A stretch of DNA of 64,000 nt from Trueperaceae bacterium (lineage in GTDB: Bacteria; Deinococcota; Deinococci; Deinococcales; Trueperaceae). The stretch is from assembly GCA_020354625.1 (NCBI GenBank), contig CP070651.1, positions 4,075,852 to 4,139,851 of the forward strand, read 5' to 3'. The notes beneath the pieces were generated by a model, which was given only the letters and a program-made list of their open reading frames with translations, had not been told where the DNA came from and made no database searches. Positions 25,511 through 33,632 of this stretch are shown here, piece after piece. Each line of letters opens with the position of its first letter. The first letter of the stretch is position 1. The position numbers and the translations under genes were made by a program.

Positions 25511-27072
25511 GAGGGAACCGGCAGTCCGCTGTCCAGGTAGCCGATGCAGCTGTGATCGGTGCCGGGATTTCAGGGCTTACTGCTGCTGCCTTGCTTGCAA
25601 AGCGAGGATATCGTGTCGTCGTATGCGAGCGCGATGTCCATCCTGGTGGGTGTGCCGCCGGCTTCTCGAGGCACGGCTTTCGCTTCGCGGTGGGAGCCAC
25701 GGTCGCCATGGGTTTCGAACCCGGAGGAATCCACGACCAGATCTATCGCTACCTCGGGCTGAGCCCGCAATTCGTCGACGTAGATCCTGCAATGAGGGTC
25801 CACTTACCGGATCGCAAGGTGATCGTTGCGACCGACCATCAGCGCTGGTTTTCAGAGCTCAAGCGGGCCTTTCCCGGTCAAGAGAGAGCCAAGGAACGTT
25901 TCTGGCGACAGACGGCCAAACTCGCGAAAGTCATGTACCGCGTGGCTCGACGTTTTCCGGTCATGCCTTTCAAACACGCCTATGACGTACTCGATACCCT
26001 TCGGACGCTGCATCCCCATGTCTATAAGTTGCTCATCAATCTCAACACGACCGTGCAGGGTAAGCTCGAGCGCTTCGGTATCGACGACCCGGCCCACCGG
26101 GCTTTTATAGATGGGCAACTTCTCGATGCCGCCCAAACGACTTCGGAACGCTGTCTGTTCCCTAACGGGGCCTTGGCGCTCGACATCTATCGTTACGGGT
26201 GCCACTATAAGCTCGGCGGTTTGGAGCGCATCGCCCAAGACCTGACCGATTACCTATCTTTCCGTGGATCAGAGGTGCAGTTTGCTACCCGTGTGCGGAA
26301 CATCATCCATGAGGACGGTGTCGTACGTGGCCTGTCGACCAGCCGGGGCGAAGTCCATGCCCCCGTCGTGATCAGCGCCATTCCGCTCGAAAATACGGCT
26401 CAGCTCCTCACCAGTCCTAGTGAAACCAGCTTGCTGGAGCGGGTCGGAGACCAACCTGCGATGTGGGGTGCTTTTACCCTCTATCTCGGTGTCGATGAGC
26501 GCACCCTACCGAAAGACGTCTACTACTATGAACAGATCACCGATGTAGATCGCTTTCATGACGGGGGGAATATCCTGGTATCGATCAGTCCGGGTTGGGA
26601 CCGGTCACGAGCGCCGCAAGGGAAACGTGCTATCACGGTGAGTACCCACGTGGAGGCCGAGCGATGGATGGCTCTTGCTCAGGATCGGCGCAGGTATCTT
26701 CAGGAAAAGCAGAAGTTGGAGAGTCATCTGCTCGATCGGGTAGAGCGAGCTTTGCCGCATATCAGGGACGGAATCGAGGTCTTTATGAGCGGAAGCCCAC
26801 GCACCTTCCAGAACTTTACGTTGAGAGCAGGCGGGACTGTGGGGGGGTTTCCGCAGATCGGTGGGGCGGCCAATTTCGCTGCCCCCTCGCATCGAACGGA
26901 TGTGAAAGGTCTGTTTCTTGCGGGCGATACGATCTTTCCCGGCCAAGGCACCATCGGAGTCACCGTTTCAGGGCACAACGCCGCTAGGAGTGCGGCCAGA
27001 AACCTTGCTGAGAAGCGGGAGTATGTGAGATCACAACCCAAGAACGAGTTCGTGAAAGGAGCAATACGATGA
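25507..27072 (+). CDS. Carotenoid desaturase-family flavoprotein, CrtD-like
   Basis: A 521-residue FAD enzyme of the phytoene desaturase superfamily. An N-terminal Rossmann motif (VIGAGISGLTAAALLAKRG, residues 17-35) is followed by HPGGCAAGF and the VGATVAMGFEPGGIH stretch, which resembles CrtD (C-3',4'-desaturase) more than CrtI; the C-terminus has LAGDTIFPGQGTIGV, the conserved FAD-binding end. It should introduce double bonds into, or isomerise, a carotenoid; substrate is inferred. The TTG start overlaps the carH stop by two bases, so it is read from the light-controlled promoter. No crtB, crtI or lycopene-modifying genes lie nearby. Confidence 0.8.
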   Translation: MRGNRQSAVQVADAAVIGAGISGLTAAALLAKRGYRVVVCERDVHPGGCAAGFSRHGFRFAVGATVAMGFEPGGIHDQIYRYLGLSPQFVDVDPAMRVHLPDRKVIVATDHQRWFSELKRAFPGQERAKERFWRQTAKLAKVMYRVARRFPVMPFKHAYDVLDTLRTLHPHVYKLLINLNTTVQGKLERFGIDDPAHRAFIDGQLLDAAQTTSERCLFPNGALALDIYRYGCHYKLGGLERIAQDLTDYLSFRGSEVQFATRVRNIIHEDGVVRGLSTSRGEVHAPVVISAIPLENTAQLLTSPSETSLLERVGDQPAMWGAFTLYLGVDERTLPKDVYYYEQITDVDRFHDGGNILVSISPGWDRSRAPQGKRAITVSTHVEAERWMALAQDRRRYLQEKQKLESHLLDRVERALPHIRDGIEVFMSGSPRTFQNFTLRAGGTVGGFPQIGGAANFAAPSHRTDVKGLFLAGDTIFPGQGTIGVTVSGHNAARSAARNLAEKREYVRSQPKNEFVKGAIR

Positions 27073-27725
27073 ACAACCTTACCTATCCCCAACAGCCACA
27101 GGAGGGAGACGTTGCGATGAGAGGATACCTTCAAGCACCGACCCAGACTATTTTGTTCCAGCGTAAAGACACGCTTTATCACAACGGTGACCAGGCACAA
27201 TCCGTCTTTCGTGTCAGAGACGGCCTGATTCGCATTACCCGTATGACGCCGGAAGGGCGAACGCTTACGGTTCGACATCTGGTTCCTGGTGATTTCTTCG
27301 GTGAGGAGGCGTTTCTGAATGGCAAGCGCGAAGAGATCGCCGAAGCGCTCACCCATTCACAGATCGAGGCGATCGATCCCCAGATGATCAACCACAGCGA
27401 CCTCATGGCCATCACCCAATCCCTTTCGAGGCAGATGCACCGGCTTATGGACTACGAATATCACTTGCAGACCGGTGACTTACGCGAACGTGTATCACGT
27501 TACCTGATCAAATTGTCAGAGACTCCTCTGGCTACGCGTGATGAACAGGGGCGAGTCGTCATCTCCGCGACTCACGAACTGATCGCTGAGGGTACGGCTA
27601 GCACGCGCGAAAGCGTTTCGAAAATTGTCACGGAATTACGCATGGAAGGCCTGATCGAATCGGGTTACCGGTCGATCGTACTCCTCGATGCCGAAGCGCT
27701 CCTAGAGATCGCCGAAGGTTTCTAA
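27069..27725 (+). CDS. CRP/FNR-family regulator, LdrP-like
   Basis: A 218-residue CRP-fold regulator: cNMP-binding-like barrel (FQRKDTLYHNGDQAQSVFRV; GDFFGEEAFLNG) and Crp helix-turn-helix (EGTASTRESVSKIVTELRME). In Thermus, a cNMP-independent CRP protein (LdrP) paired with CarH/LitR activates carotenoid genes; the third position in this operon suggests the same job. The ATG at 27069 overlaps the desaturase stop (ATGA) with AAAGGAG before it; an alternative ATG at 27117 also has a strong AGGAGG, so the first 16 residues are uncertain. A dispersed repeat follows downstream. Confidence 0.85.
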   Translation: MNNLTYPQQPQEGDVAMRGYLQAPTQTILFQRKDTLYHNGDQAQSVFRVRDGLIRITRMTPEGRTLTVRHLVPGDFFGEEAFLNGKREEIAEALTHSQIEAIDPQMINHSDLMAITQSLSRQMHRLMDYEYHLQTGDLRERVSRYLIKLSETPLATRDEQGRVVISATHELIAEGTASTRESVSKIVTELRMEGLIESGYRSIVLLDAEALLEIAEGF

Positions 27726-27788
27726 AAGGGAATATCGAGTTCTAATGACAAACTGCTCTTATGGTGGCATCTGAGGGTGAGGTTTGAG

Positions 27789-27931
27789 GGAGAGGTGATG
27801 AGTGATGAGTAATGGGTAATGAGGGCTGCGAAAGTTGCTGCTGAGCCCGTCTTTACTGGCGTTTGCATCTTCAGAGCTACCGAGTTTCAGTTCCCCCTCC
27901 TTTGGTAGCTATCTCACCCTCTTATCACCCA
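27789..27931 (+). repeat. Dispersed repeat, copy B
   Basis: GGTGATGAGTGATGAG (27793-27808) and GGGTAATGAGGGCTGCGAA (27814-27832) match copies A and C. A degenerate inverted right arm (CTCACCCTCTTATCACCC, about 27913-27930) reaches into the last codons of acpS and supplies its stop codon. Together with copy A it brackets the carH operon. Confidence 0.7.
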
Positions 27932-28314
27932 GGGCACATGACCTTCCCATTCCCACGCTTCTCAAGAACTACCACGGCGGCGGCATGTTCTTTGCTGTGG
28001 GTCAAGCTGAGGTGAACGGTGCAGCTCTGCTCGTCTAGCTGTTGCTGGATGCGTGTTGCAAAGGCGAGCCGGGGCTTGGCCCCTTCGCGGACGACCCAAA
28101 CGTCGCGCCAGCCGTGCGTCTCATGCCAGCACTTTTGGAACGCTTCTTTGGCTGCAAACCGAGCAGCGAGGCTGGCGACGGGGTTGGATCTGTCTTGGCA
28201 AAAGCTGATTTCGTGTGCAGTGAAGTGGCGATCTAGAAAACGCTGCGGGTGGCGTTGCCAGACCCTTTTCACGCGAGCCAACTCGATGATGTCGAGCCCC
28301 ACGGCCAAGATCAT
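27925..28314 (-). CDS. acpS: Holo-[acyl-carrier-protein] synthase
   Basis: Transfers 4'-phosphopantetheine from CoA to acyl carrier protein, activating it for fatty-acid synthesis. The 129-residue protein shows AcpS motifs: GLDIIELARVKRV (Mg-binding Asp), ARFAAKEAFQKC (Glu/Lys) and LSLTHSKEHAAAVVV. The ATG overlaps the rpiA stop (ATGA) with GGGTGAGAG upstream, so it is the second gene of an rpiA-acpS operon. The final residues fall inside a dispersed repeat, so the C-terminus may have been altered. Confidence 0.95.
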   Translation of the reverse strand: MILAVGLDIIELARVKRVWQRHPQRFLDRHFTAHEISFCQDRSNPVASLAARFAAKEAFQKCWHETHGWRDVWVVREGAKPRLAFATRIQQQLDEQSCTVHLSLTHSKEHAAAVVVLEKRGNGKVMCPG

Positions 28315-29021
28315 CTTCTCTCACCCTTGCGGTAGGTCCGGACCGTTTCGGCGGTTGCGATGTAGGCCAGTTGGGCCATTCCCAAAAAGAGCCCATGTTC
28401 GACAACACCCGGTTGAAGGGCGAGCGCACAGGCCAACTGTACCGCATCGATGGGTGGGCTGACGAAACAGTCCAGGATATAGTTGCCGTTGTCGGTAAGA
28501 AAAGTTTGTTCCGCCACCTGCCGCAACCTGGGTCGGCACCCCAACGCCTCTAGGTCGGTTTGCGTTCTTCGCCATCCGAAGGGCAGGATCTCTACAGGTA
28601 TCGGTGCTTTCATACCCAAACGGTCGACCGCCTTGCTGGCATCTCCGATGAGGATCAGCATCGAGGCGCTTGCAGCTACCATCTTCTCTCTGGTGAGCGC
28701 TCCTCCCAGACCTTTGATGGCGTCGAGCTCCGGTGTGATCTCGTCGATACCATCGATGGCTACATCCACACCACCAGCCGGGAGATCGATAAGGGGGATC
28801 CCTCGCTTGCGTGCCAGCGCGCCACTCGCTTCTGAAGTCGGTACGCCGGCAATGTCGGTAAGCTCGCCTCTTTCGAGTAGGTCGCCCAGAGCCTCGATGG
28901 CGTAGTGGGCAGTGCTGCCGCTGCCCAAGCCTACCAGCATGTTGCTCTCGACATGGGTCAGCGCCTCTTTGGCGGCTCGCACCTTTTGCAGCGCGCTGTC
29001 ACCTGATGAAAGGCCTTTCAT
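28311..29021 (-). CDS. rpiA: Ribose-5-phosphate isomerase A
   Basis: Interconverts ribose-5-phosphate and ribulose-5-phosphate in the pentose phosphate pathway. The 236-residue protein has the RpiA motifs VGLGSGSTAHYAIEAL, VDVAIDGIDEI, KGLGGALTREKMVA (catalytic region) and the C-terminal VEHGLFLGMA. ATG at 29021 is seven bases after TACACT, so the transcript is probably leaderless. It diverges from maf through a very short bidirectional promoter. Confidence 0.96.
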   Translation of the reverse strand: MKGLSSGDSALQKVRAAKEALTHVESNMLVGLGSGSTAHYAIEALGDLLERGELTDIAGVPTSEASGALARKRGIPLIDLPAGGVDVAIDGIDEITPELDAIKGLGGALTREKMVAASASMLILIGDASKAVDRLGMKAPIPVEILPFGWRRTQTDLEALGCRPRLRQVAEQTFLTDNGNYILDCFVSPPIDAVQLACALALQPGVVEHGLFLGMAQLAYIATAETVRTYRKGERR

Positions 29022-29064
29022 GAGTAGTAGTGTAAACCCAAATTGGAGTTATAGACTATGAACC
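29022..29064. promoter_or_regulatory. Bidirectional leaderless promoter, rpiA / maf
   Basis: Within 43 bases, a minus-strand TACACT (complement of 29029-29034) stands seven bases before the rpiA ATG and a plus-strand TAGACT (29052-29057) seven bases before the maf GTG. The two opposed -10 elements are separated by 17 bases, so each occupies the other's -35 position. Confidence 0.65.
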
Positions 29065-29640
29065 GTGGTGAGAATCGTCCTAGCCAGTGGTTCACCACGG
29101 CGGCGTGAACTCCTCGTGGCGCTCGGTTTGACCTTTGAGATCGAGCTCTCGGACATCGACGAGACGCCACGCGAATCCGAAGCCCCAGAAGCTCTGGTAG
29201 CGCGGCTGAGTAGTAGCAAAGCGGAGGCGGTGCTCGCCAGGAACGGTTACCGAGACGCCCTTATCATCGCCGCCGATACCGTTGTGGTACTAGATGGAGC
29301 GATGCTCGGCAAGCCCGAAGATGTAGACCAGAATCGACGCTATCTTAGTTGGCTTTCGGGAAAGACCCACACCGTGTTCACAGGGCATTGTCTCATCTAT
29401 GGTGATCAGAGAGAGGTCGTCGTACAGCGTACAGAGGTGGTATTTCGAGAGTTGTCTCCGCACGAGATCGGCCGCTACGTCGCGACGGGAGAGGGTCTCG
29501 ATAAAGCCGGAGGGTACGCGATTCAAGGGCGAGGAGCAGCGCTCGTCAGTAGAATCGATGGGTGCTATTTCAACGTCGTTGGGTTGAGCCTTGCTACAGT
29601 GGTAGAGTCAGCGGGACGTTTGGGGGTCTCCCTTGTCTAG
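29065..29640 (+). CDS. maf: Maf-like nucleoside triphosphate pyrophosphatase
   Basis: A 191-residue house-cleaning pyrophosphatase that hydrolyses non-canonical or excess dTTP/UTP and modified nucleotides. Motifs: LASGSPRRRELL (residues 6-17), DIDETPRESEAPEALVARLS, and AADTVVVLDG with the catalytic Asp, then KPEDVDQNRRYLSWLSGKTH and DKAGGYAIQG. The start GTG at 29065 is seven bases after TAGACT (leaderless); the next codon is also GTG. Overlaps mreC by eight bases, an arrangement common in bacteria where Maf neighbours the mre genes. Confidence 0.95.
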   Translation: MVRIVLASGSPRRRELLVALGLTFEIELSDIDETPRESEAPEALVARLSSSKAEAVLARNGYRDALIIAADTVVVLDGAMLGKPEDVDQNRRYLSWLSGKTHTVFTGHCLIYGDQREVVVQRTEVVFRELSPHEIGRYVATGEGLDKAGGYAIQGRGAALVSRIDGCYFNVVGLSLATVVESAGRLGVSLV

Positions 29641-30415
29641 CTTTTTCAGGGCTTGGTATATCTTTTTGGGCTTGGGGCTGTTGACCTTTGTCTTTACAGC
29701 TCTTGTCGGCAGGGTACCTTACCAGCTGTCGAGTTCGATCGGGCTTCCACACAACCTGCTCTATCGTGTGGGGTTGAACCTTCGTGCGGCCGCCGGCGAT
29801 CTTATCGATCGCAGTGAGCTCCGTCAGGAGATCACGCGTCTCGAACTCGAAGTCGCTTCGCTCCGTCAGGAGAATAGGCAGCTCTTATTGCGTCTAGAAC
29901 GACTCTCCGAGGTTCTCGAGGTCAGGGAGGTCCAGTCGCCGGGGGTGGTTACCACGGCTCCTGTGATCGGTGGCAGCTCCGGCTCTGTGCTCGAGCGCCT
30001 CGTCATCGGCTTGGGGAAGCGTCACGGTGTGGTGCCAAATATGCCGGCCACCGTTCCCCAAGGCCTGGTGGGTATCGTGACCGAAGTGACCGCTACGCGT
30101 TCTTCGGTGCGTATCATTACCGATCCCCAATCTCGTGTCGGGGTGACGGTTCGTGGGCGCGGTGGTCAGGGGATCGCAGTAGGAGAGATCGGTGGGAGAT
30201 TGCGGGTCACGAGATTCATCGAACAGACCCCTGTCGAAGTGGGCGATCTGGTTGAGACGAGTAGCTACGGGGGGCTCTTCCCCCGTGGTGTGTTGGTGGG
30301 CGTGGTTGAGGAGGTTCTACCGGTCGACCCAAATGAGCTCCGTAGCTCCTTTATCGTGCGGCCGGCTGTCGATCTCTCTACGTTGCTCGAGGTCGCACTG
30401 ATAGCTCCTCAGTAA
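29633..30415 (+). CDS. mreC: Rod-shape-determining protein MreC
   Basis: A 260-residue envelope protein: one N-terminal transmembrane helix (about 8-26), a coiled coil (about 60-98, RQEITRLELEVASLRQENRQ) and two beta-barrel halves with the conserved VVPNMPATVPQGLVGIV and GDLVETSSYGGLFPRGVLVG. It organises cell-wall elongation with MreB, MreD and PBP2. TTG start overlaps the maf stop. mreB and mreD are not in the window, and the next gene is unrelated. Confidence 0.93.
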   Translation: MSSFFRAWYIFLGLGLLTFVFTALVGRVPYQLSSSIGLPHNLLYRVGLNLRAAAGDLIDRSELRQEITRLELEVASLRQENRQLLLRLERLSEVLEVREVQSPGVVTTAPVIGGSSGSVLERLVIGLGKRHGVVPNMPATVPQGLVGIVTEVTATRSSVRIITDPQSRVGVTVRGRGGQGIAVGEIGGRLRVTRFIEQTPVEVGDLVETSSYGGLFPRGVLVGVVEEVLPVDPNELRSSFIVRPAVDLSTLLEVALIAPQ

Positions 30416-30482
30416 GGCATCGAAAAAGCGCTGCGCTCCGCCCTAATCGTCCGGTCGGCCTATCCACTCTGGTTCGATCGAC

Positions 30483-30519
30483 TTGCCAAGCATCGGGCTC
30501 TCGCGTACTATATCTTGGT
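30483..30519 (+). promoter_or_regulatory. Strong promoter of the 30520 gene
   Basis: -35 TTGCCA (30483-30488), exactly 17 bases, -10 TACTAT (30506-30511), then eight bases to the ATG at 30520. One of the best sigma-70-type promoters in the window, and again leaderless or nearly so. Confidence 0.75.
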
Positions 30520-30888
30520 ATGCTTTCTTCCAAATCGAGTAATGCGTTCATGGTCGTCTTTTTAAAGGTACTTCATTCGGTCCTCAAAGTCTTTATGATC
30601 CTCGCGATCATCTACCTTTTTTACAGCGGTCTTACGCGGACATACGATTGGAAGCTCTTCTTGGCCATAGGTGCCATGGTCATCGAGGGGTCGGCACTAC
30701 TACTGTGCGGTGGCGGACGCTGCCCCTTGACCAAACTCACGCGATATTTCGGCGACGAAAAGGGTCATGAGTATATCGCTGAATACCTCGTTCCTGAGCG
30801 CTTCATTCCGTATATCGTGCCGTTCTGGGTGGTGACTGTGTCGATCGCGGTCATCACTCTGGTAGTGAACTATATCGTTACCCTATAG
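30520..30888 (+). CDS. Small membrane protein with CPLT motif (DUF2784-like)
   Basis: A 122-residue membrane protein with about three or four helices (residues 10-37, 45-66, 98-120). The stretch GGGRCPLTKLTRYFGDEKGHEY, here split as GGGRCPLTKL and TRYFGDEKG, resembles the CPLT signature of DUF2784 proteins. Function unknown. It has its own good promoter and is convergent with leuS, so it is probably a single-gene unit. Confidence 0.72.
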   Translation: MLSSKSSNAFMVVFLKVLHSVLKVFMILAIIYLFYSGLTRTYDWKLFLAIGAMVIEGSALLLCGGGRCPLTKLTRYFGDEKGHEYIAEYLVPERFIPYIVPFWVVTVSIAVITLVVNYIVTL

Positions 30889-30943
30889 GGCTGCCAAGGC
30901 ACTTTACTGGTCTCCGACCACATCGGGAACGCACGGGGCGAGG

Positions 30944-33445
30944 TTAGCTCTTATCGGGTTTCACGACCAAGTTGACGAGCCTCCCTGGTACCACGATCTC
31001 TCTTACCATCGCCATACCTTCTAGGTGCCTGGTGATATTCCTCTCGTTCTTGGCGATCTCCAAGATAGCCTCTCGGCTGGCATCTTGGGGGACATGAATC
31101 TGCCCACGCACCTTGCCGTTGACCTGTACTGCCATCTGTATGGTGTCTTGTGCCAGGGCCTCTTCGTCGTGGTCCGGCCAGGCCTCGAGGTGAATCGAAC
31201 CGCGGTGGCCTGAGCGTTCCCACAACTCTTCGCTGATGTGTGGGGTGATCGGTGCCAACATGAGCAAGAGTGACCGCTCGGCCTCTCGCCATTCCGCGCT
31301 CGCCGTCACCTCCTGGCTCTTGATCTTCATCATGGTATTGGTCAGGGACATGAGTTCGGCGATGGCCGTGTTGAATTGAAAGCCCTCGAGGTCCTTGCTG
31401 ACCTCTTTGATCGCTAAATGTGTAGCGTAACGTAACTCCTTGCACACTTCTTCGTCGACCCCACCCGACTCGATCGAGGGTTCGACGACGAGCGACCAGA
31501 CACGGTTCAAGAAGCGCGAAATCCCTTCGATACCCTTGCTGTTCCAAGGTCCCCCTTGTTCCCAGGGGCCGATGAACATGAGGTAGGCCCGCACCGTGTC
31601 TGCCCCATAAGACGCAACCAGGTCGTCGGGGTTGACCACATTCCCACGGCGCTTGGACATCTTTTCGTTGTCCTCACCGAGGATCATCCCCTGGTTGCGC
31701 AGTTTCAAAAACGGTTCGTCCATATCGATCAGGTCGAGGTCCCGTAAGACCTTGGTGAAAAACCGTGCATAGAGCAGGTGCAAAATGGCGTGTTCGATAC
31801 CTCCTGTATAGGTATCGACCGGTGTCCAGCGCCGAACCAGATCCTTTTCGACAGGTCCATCGTTCTTGTGGGGCGAAAGGTATCTGAACCAGTACCAAGA
31901 CGAATCCATAAAGGTGTCCATGGTATCGGTTTCGCGCTTCGCCTGCCCGCCACAGTGTGGGCAAGAGGTGTTGAGAAACTCCTGGTGGTGATTGAGCGGC
32001 GACTCGCCCGTGGGCAGAAACTCGACATCCTCGGGCAAGACGACAGGCAGGTTCTCTTCCTTTTCAGCCACAACGCCGCAGTGATCGCAGTAGAGCATGG
32101 GGATCGGTGTCCCCCAGTACCGTTGTCTCGAGATCAACCAGTCGCGTAAGCGATAGGTGATGCGCCTCTTGCCGATGCCCTGGCGTTCAAGCCAGTCGAT
32201 CACGCGTTGGATCCCCTCGCCGGCGCCCTCTTTGCCGGCCAGTGTCCCGTCGAACGGACCGGAACGGACCATCACTCCATCCCCGGTGTAGGCTTCGGAC
32301 ATGGTTGCACCGTCGAATGCCTCTCCCGCCGGCTGAATGACGGGGATGACTTCCAGATCATATCTACGGGCAAAGGCGAAATCGCGTTCGTCGTGAGCAG
32401 GTACCGCCATGATCGCACCGGTACCGTATCCCATCATCACGTAGTCGGCGATCCAGATGGGGATCTTCGCCTGGTTGACCGGATTGATCGCGAACGCTCC
32501 GATAAACTCCCCGGTCTTCTCTTTCGTTTCGGCCTGCCTGTCGATCTCGCTCAAATACGAGGTCTGCTTGACATAGGTTTCGACCCCTTCGCGATACTCG
32601 CTGCGCGTCAGCTTGGCCACCAGAGGATGCTCGGGTGCCAGTACCATGAAGCTGGCGCCCCAGAGCGTGTCAGGACGCGTGGTAAAGACGACGATGTCGT
32701 CACCCTCTTCGCTTTGAAAGGTAACCTCGGCCCCTTCGGAGCGGCCGATCCAGTTGGTTTGCATGAGTTTGACCCGCTCTGGCCAGTCGAGTTTTTCGAA
32801 GTCCAGAAGCTCTTCGGAATAGGCTGTGATCTTGAAGTGCCACTGGGGCATCAGTCGCCGTTCGATCAACGCACCCGAGCGCTCGCCGCGGCCATCGACC
32901 ACCTGTTCATTGGCCAGGACGGTCTTGTCGACAGGATCCCAATTGACGTAGGACTCCTTGCGGTAGGCCAGGCCGCGTTCAAACATCTTCACGAAAAACC
33001 ACTGGTTCCATTTGTAGTACTCGGGATCGCAGGTAACGATCTTCTTGGACCAGTCGAACATCGCGCCCATCTGCTTGAACTGCCGGGTCATCCGCTCGAT
33101 GTTTTTGTAGGTCCACTTGGCCGGGTGGATGCCGTGCTTGATCGCAGCGTTTTCCGCCGGCAACCCGAAGGCGTCGTATCCCATCGGGAAGAGCACGTTG
33201 TAACCGCGCATGCGTTTGAAGCGGGCTGCTGCATCCGCCGGAGCCTCGGCATACCAGTGGCCGGCATGCAGGTCACCAGATGGGTAAGGGTACATCGTCA
33301 AGAAGAAGTACTTTTCTCGATCGGAGGCAAGGTCGATGCTGTAGATCCCACGCTCATCCCAAGCTCGTTGCCATTTTGGCTCGATCTCGTGTGGATTGTA
33401 CTTTTCACTCCGATAGCTTGTGGTCGTAGTGGATTCTTCGGCCAT
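30944..33445 (-). CDS. leuS: Leucyl-tRNA synthetase
   Basis: Charges tRNALeu with leucine. The 833-residue class I enzyme has the HIGH signature as HAGH (residues 60-63 in PYPSGDLHAGHW), a CP1 editing domain (TTRPDTLWGASFMVLAPEHP and GTGAIMAVPAHDERD), the Zn-like CPHCGGQAK and CDHCG cysteine pairs, and KMSKRR at 595-600. The C-terminal anticodon-binding region ends with the VNGKVRGQIHVP domain. ATG has CTGGAG seven bases upstream. A ~170-base leader upstream carries an apparent leucine attenuator. Convergent with the small membrane protein at 30520. Confidence 0.97.
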   Translation of the reverse strand: MAEESTTTTSYRSEKYNPHEIEPKWQRAWDERGIYSIDLASDREKYFFLTMYPYPSGDLHAGHWYAEAPADAAARFKRMRGYNVLFPMGYDAFGLPAENAAIKHGIHPAKWTYKNIERMTRQFKQMGAMFDWSKKIVTCDPEYYKWNQWFFVKMFERGLAYRKESYVNWDPVDKTVLANEQVVDGRGERSGALIERRLMPQWHFKITAYSEELLDFEKLDWPERVKLMQTNWIGRSEGAEVTFQSEEGDDIVVFTTRPDTLWGASFMVLAPEHPLVAKLTRSEYREGVETYVKQTSYLSEIDRQAETKEKTGEFIGAFAINPVNQAKIPIWIADYVMMGYGTGAIMAVPAHDERDFAFARRYDLEVIPVIQPAGEAFDGATMSEAYTGDGVMVRSGPFDGTLAGKEGAGEGIQRVIDWLERQGIGKRRITYRLRDWLISRQRYWGTPIPMLYCDHCGVVAEKEENLPVVLPEDVEFLPTGESPLNHHQEFLNTSCPHCGGQAKRETDTMDTFMDSSWYWFRYLSPHKNDGPVEKDLVRRWTPVDTYTGGIEHAILHLLYARFFTKVLRDLDLIDMDEPFLKLRNQGMILGEDNEKMSKRRGNVVNPDDLVASYGADTVRAYLMFIGPWEQGGPWNSKGIEGISRFLNRVWSLVVEPSIESGGVDEEVCKELRYATHLAIKEVSKDLEGFQFNTAIAELMSLTNTMMKIKSQEVTASAEWREAERSLLLMLAPITPHISEELWERSGHRGSIHLEAWPDHDEEALAQDTIQMAVQVNGKVRGQIHVPQDASREAILEIAKNERNITRHLEGMAMVREIVVPGRLVNLVVKPDKS

Positions 33446-33511
33446 GTTGTTCTCCAGTTCAACACGCTGGGCTCAAAAAGCCCCGGCGAAGTAACAGTGA
33501 TTTACTCGAGC

Positions 33512-33547
33512 AAAAAAAATCCCTAACCAGTAAAGGTTAGGGGCTCG
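33512..33547 (-). terminator. Attenuator terminator/antiterminator before leuS
   Basis: On the minus strand CCCTAACC (33542-33535) and GGTTAGGG (33528-33521) form a perfect 8-bp stem with a 6-base loop, followed by A and eight T residues (33520-33512): a rho-independent terminator inside the leuS leader, about 66 bases before the ATG. Its 5' arm overlaps CGAGCCC (33547-33541), which can instead pair with GGGCTTG (33584-33578) at the end of the leader-peptide frame, preventing the terminator. Confidence 0.85.
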
Positions 33548-33572
33548 GTAAGACCGACGGGAACGTCCGTTG

Positions 33573-33623
33573 TCACGCAAGCCCAGATCCTAGCCGTAGT
33601 CGAAAATGAACGAAAACCACCAT
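33573..33623 (-). CDS. leuS leader peptide (16 aa)
   Basis: The short frame reads MVVFVHFRLRLGSGLA. Its ATG is nine bases after the -10 TACCAT, so it begins almost at the transcript 5' end. It contains Leu codons CTA-CGG-CTA at positions 9 and 11 and CTT at 15. The antiterminator strand GGGCTTG covers codons 14-16. A ribosome reaching the TGA would mask it and let the terminator form; one stalled at codon 9 for lack of charged tRNALeu would leave it free. This is the logic of ribosome-mediated attenuation, inferred from sequence. Confidence 0.65.
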   Translation of the reverse strand: MVVFVHFRLRLGSGLA

Positions 33624-33632
33624 TTCCTCTTC

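Noticed and set aside
32207..33526. 439-codon plus-strand frame opposite leuS
   Set aside because: Antisense shadow of a synthetase gene with conserved motifs in the other strand; it also crosses the leuS leader.
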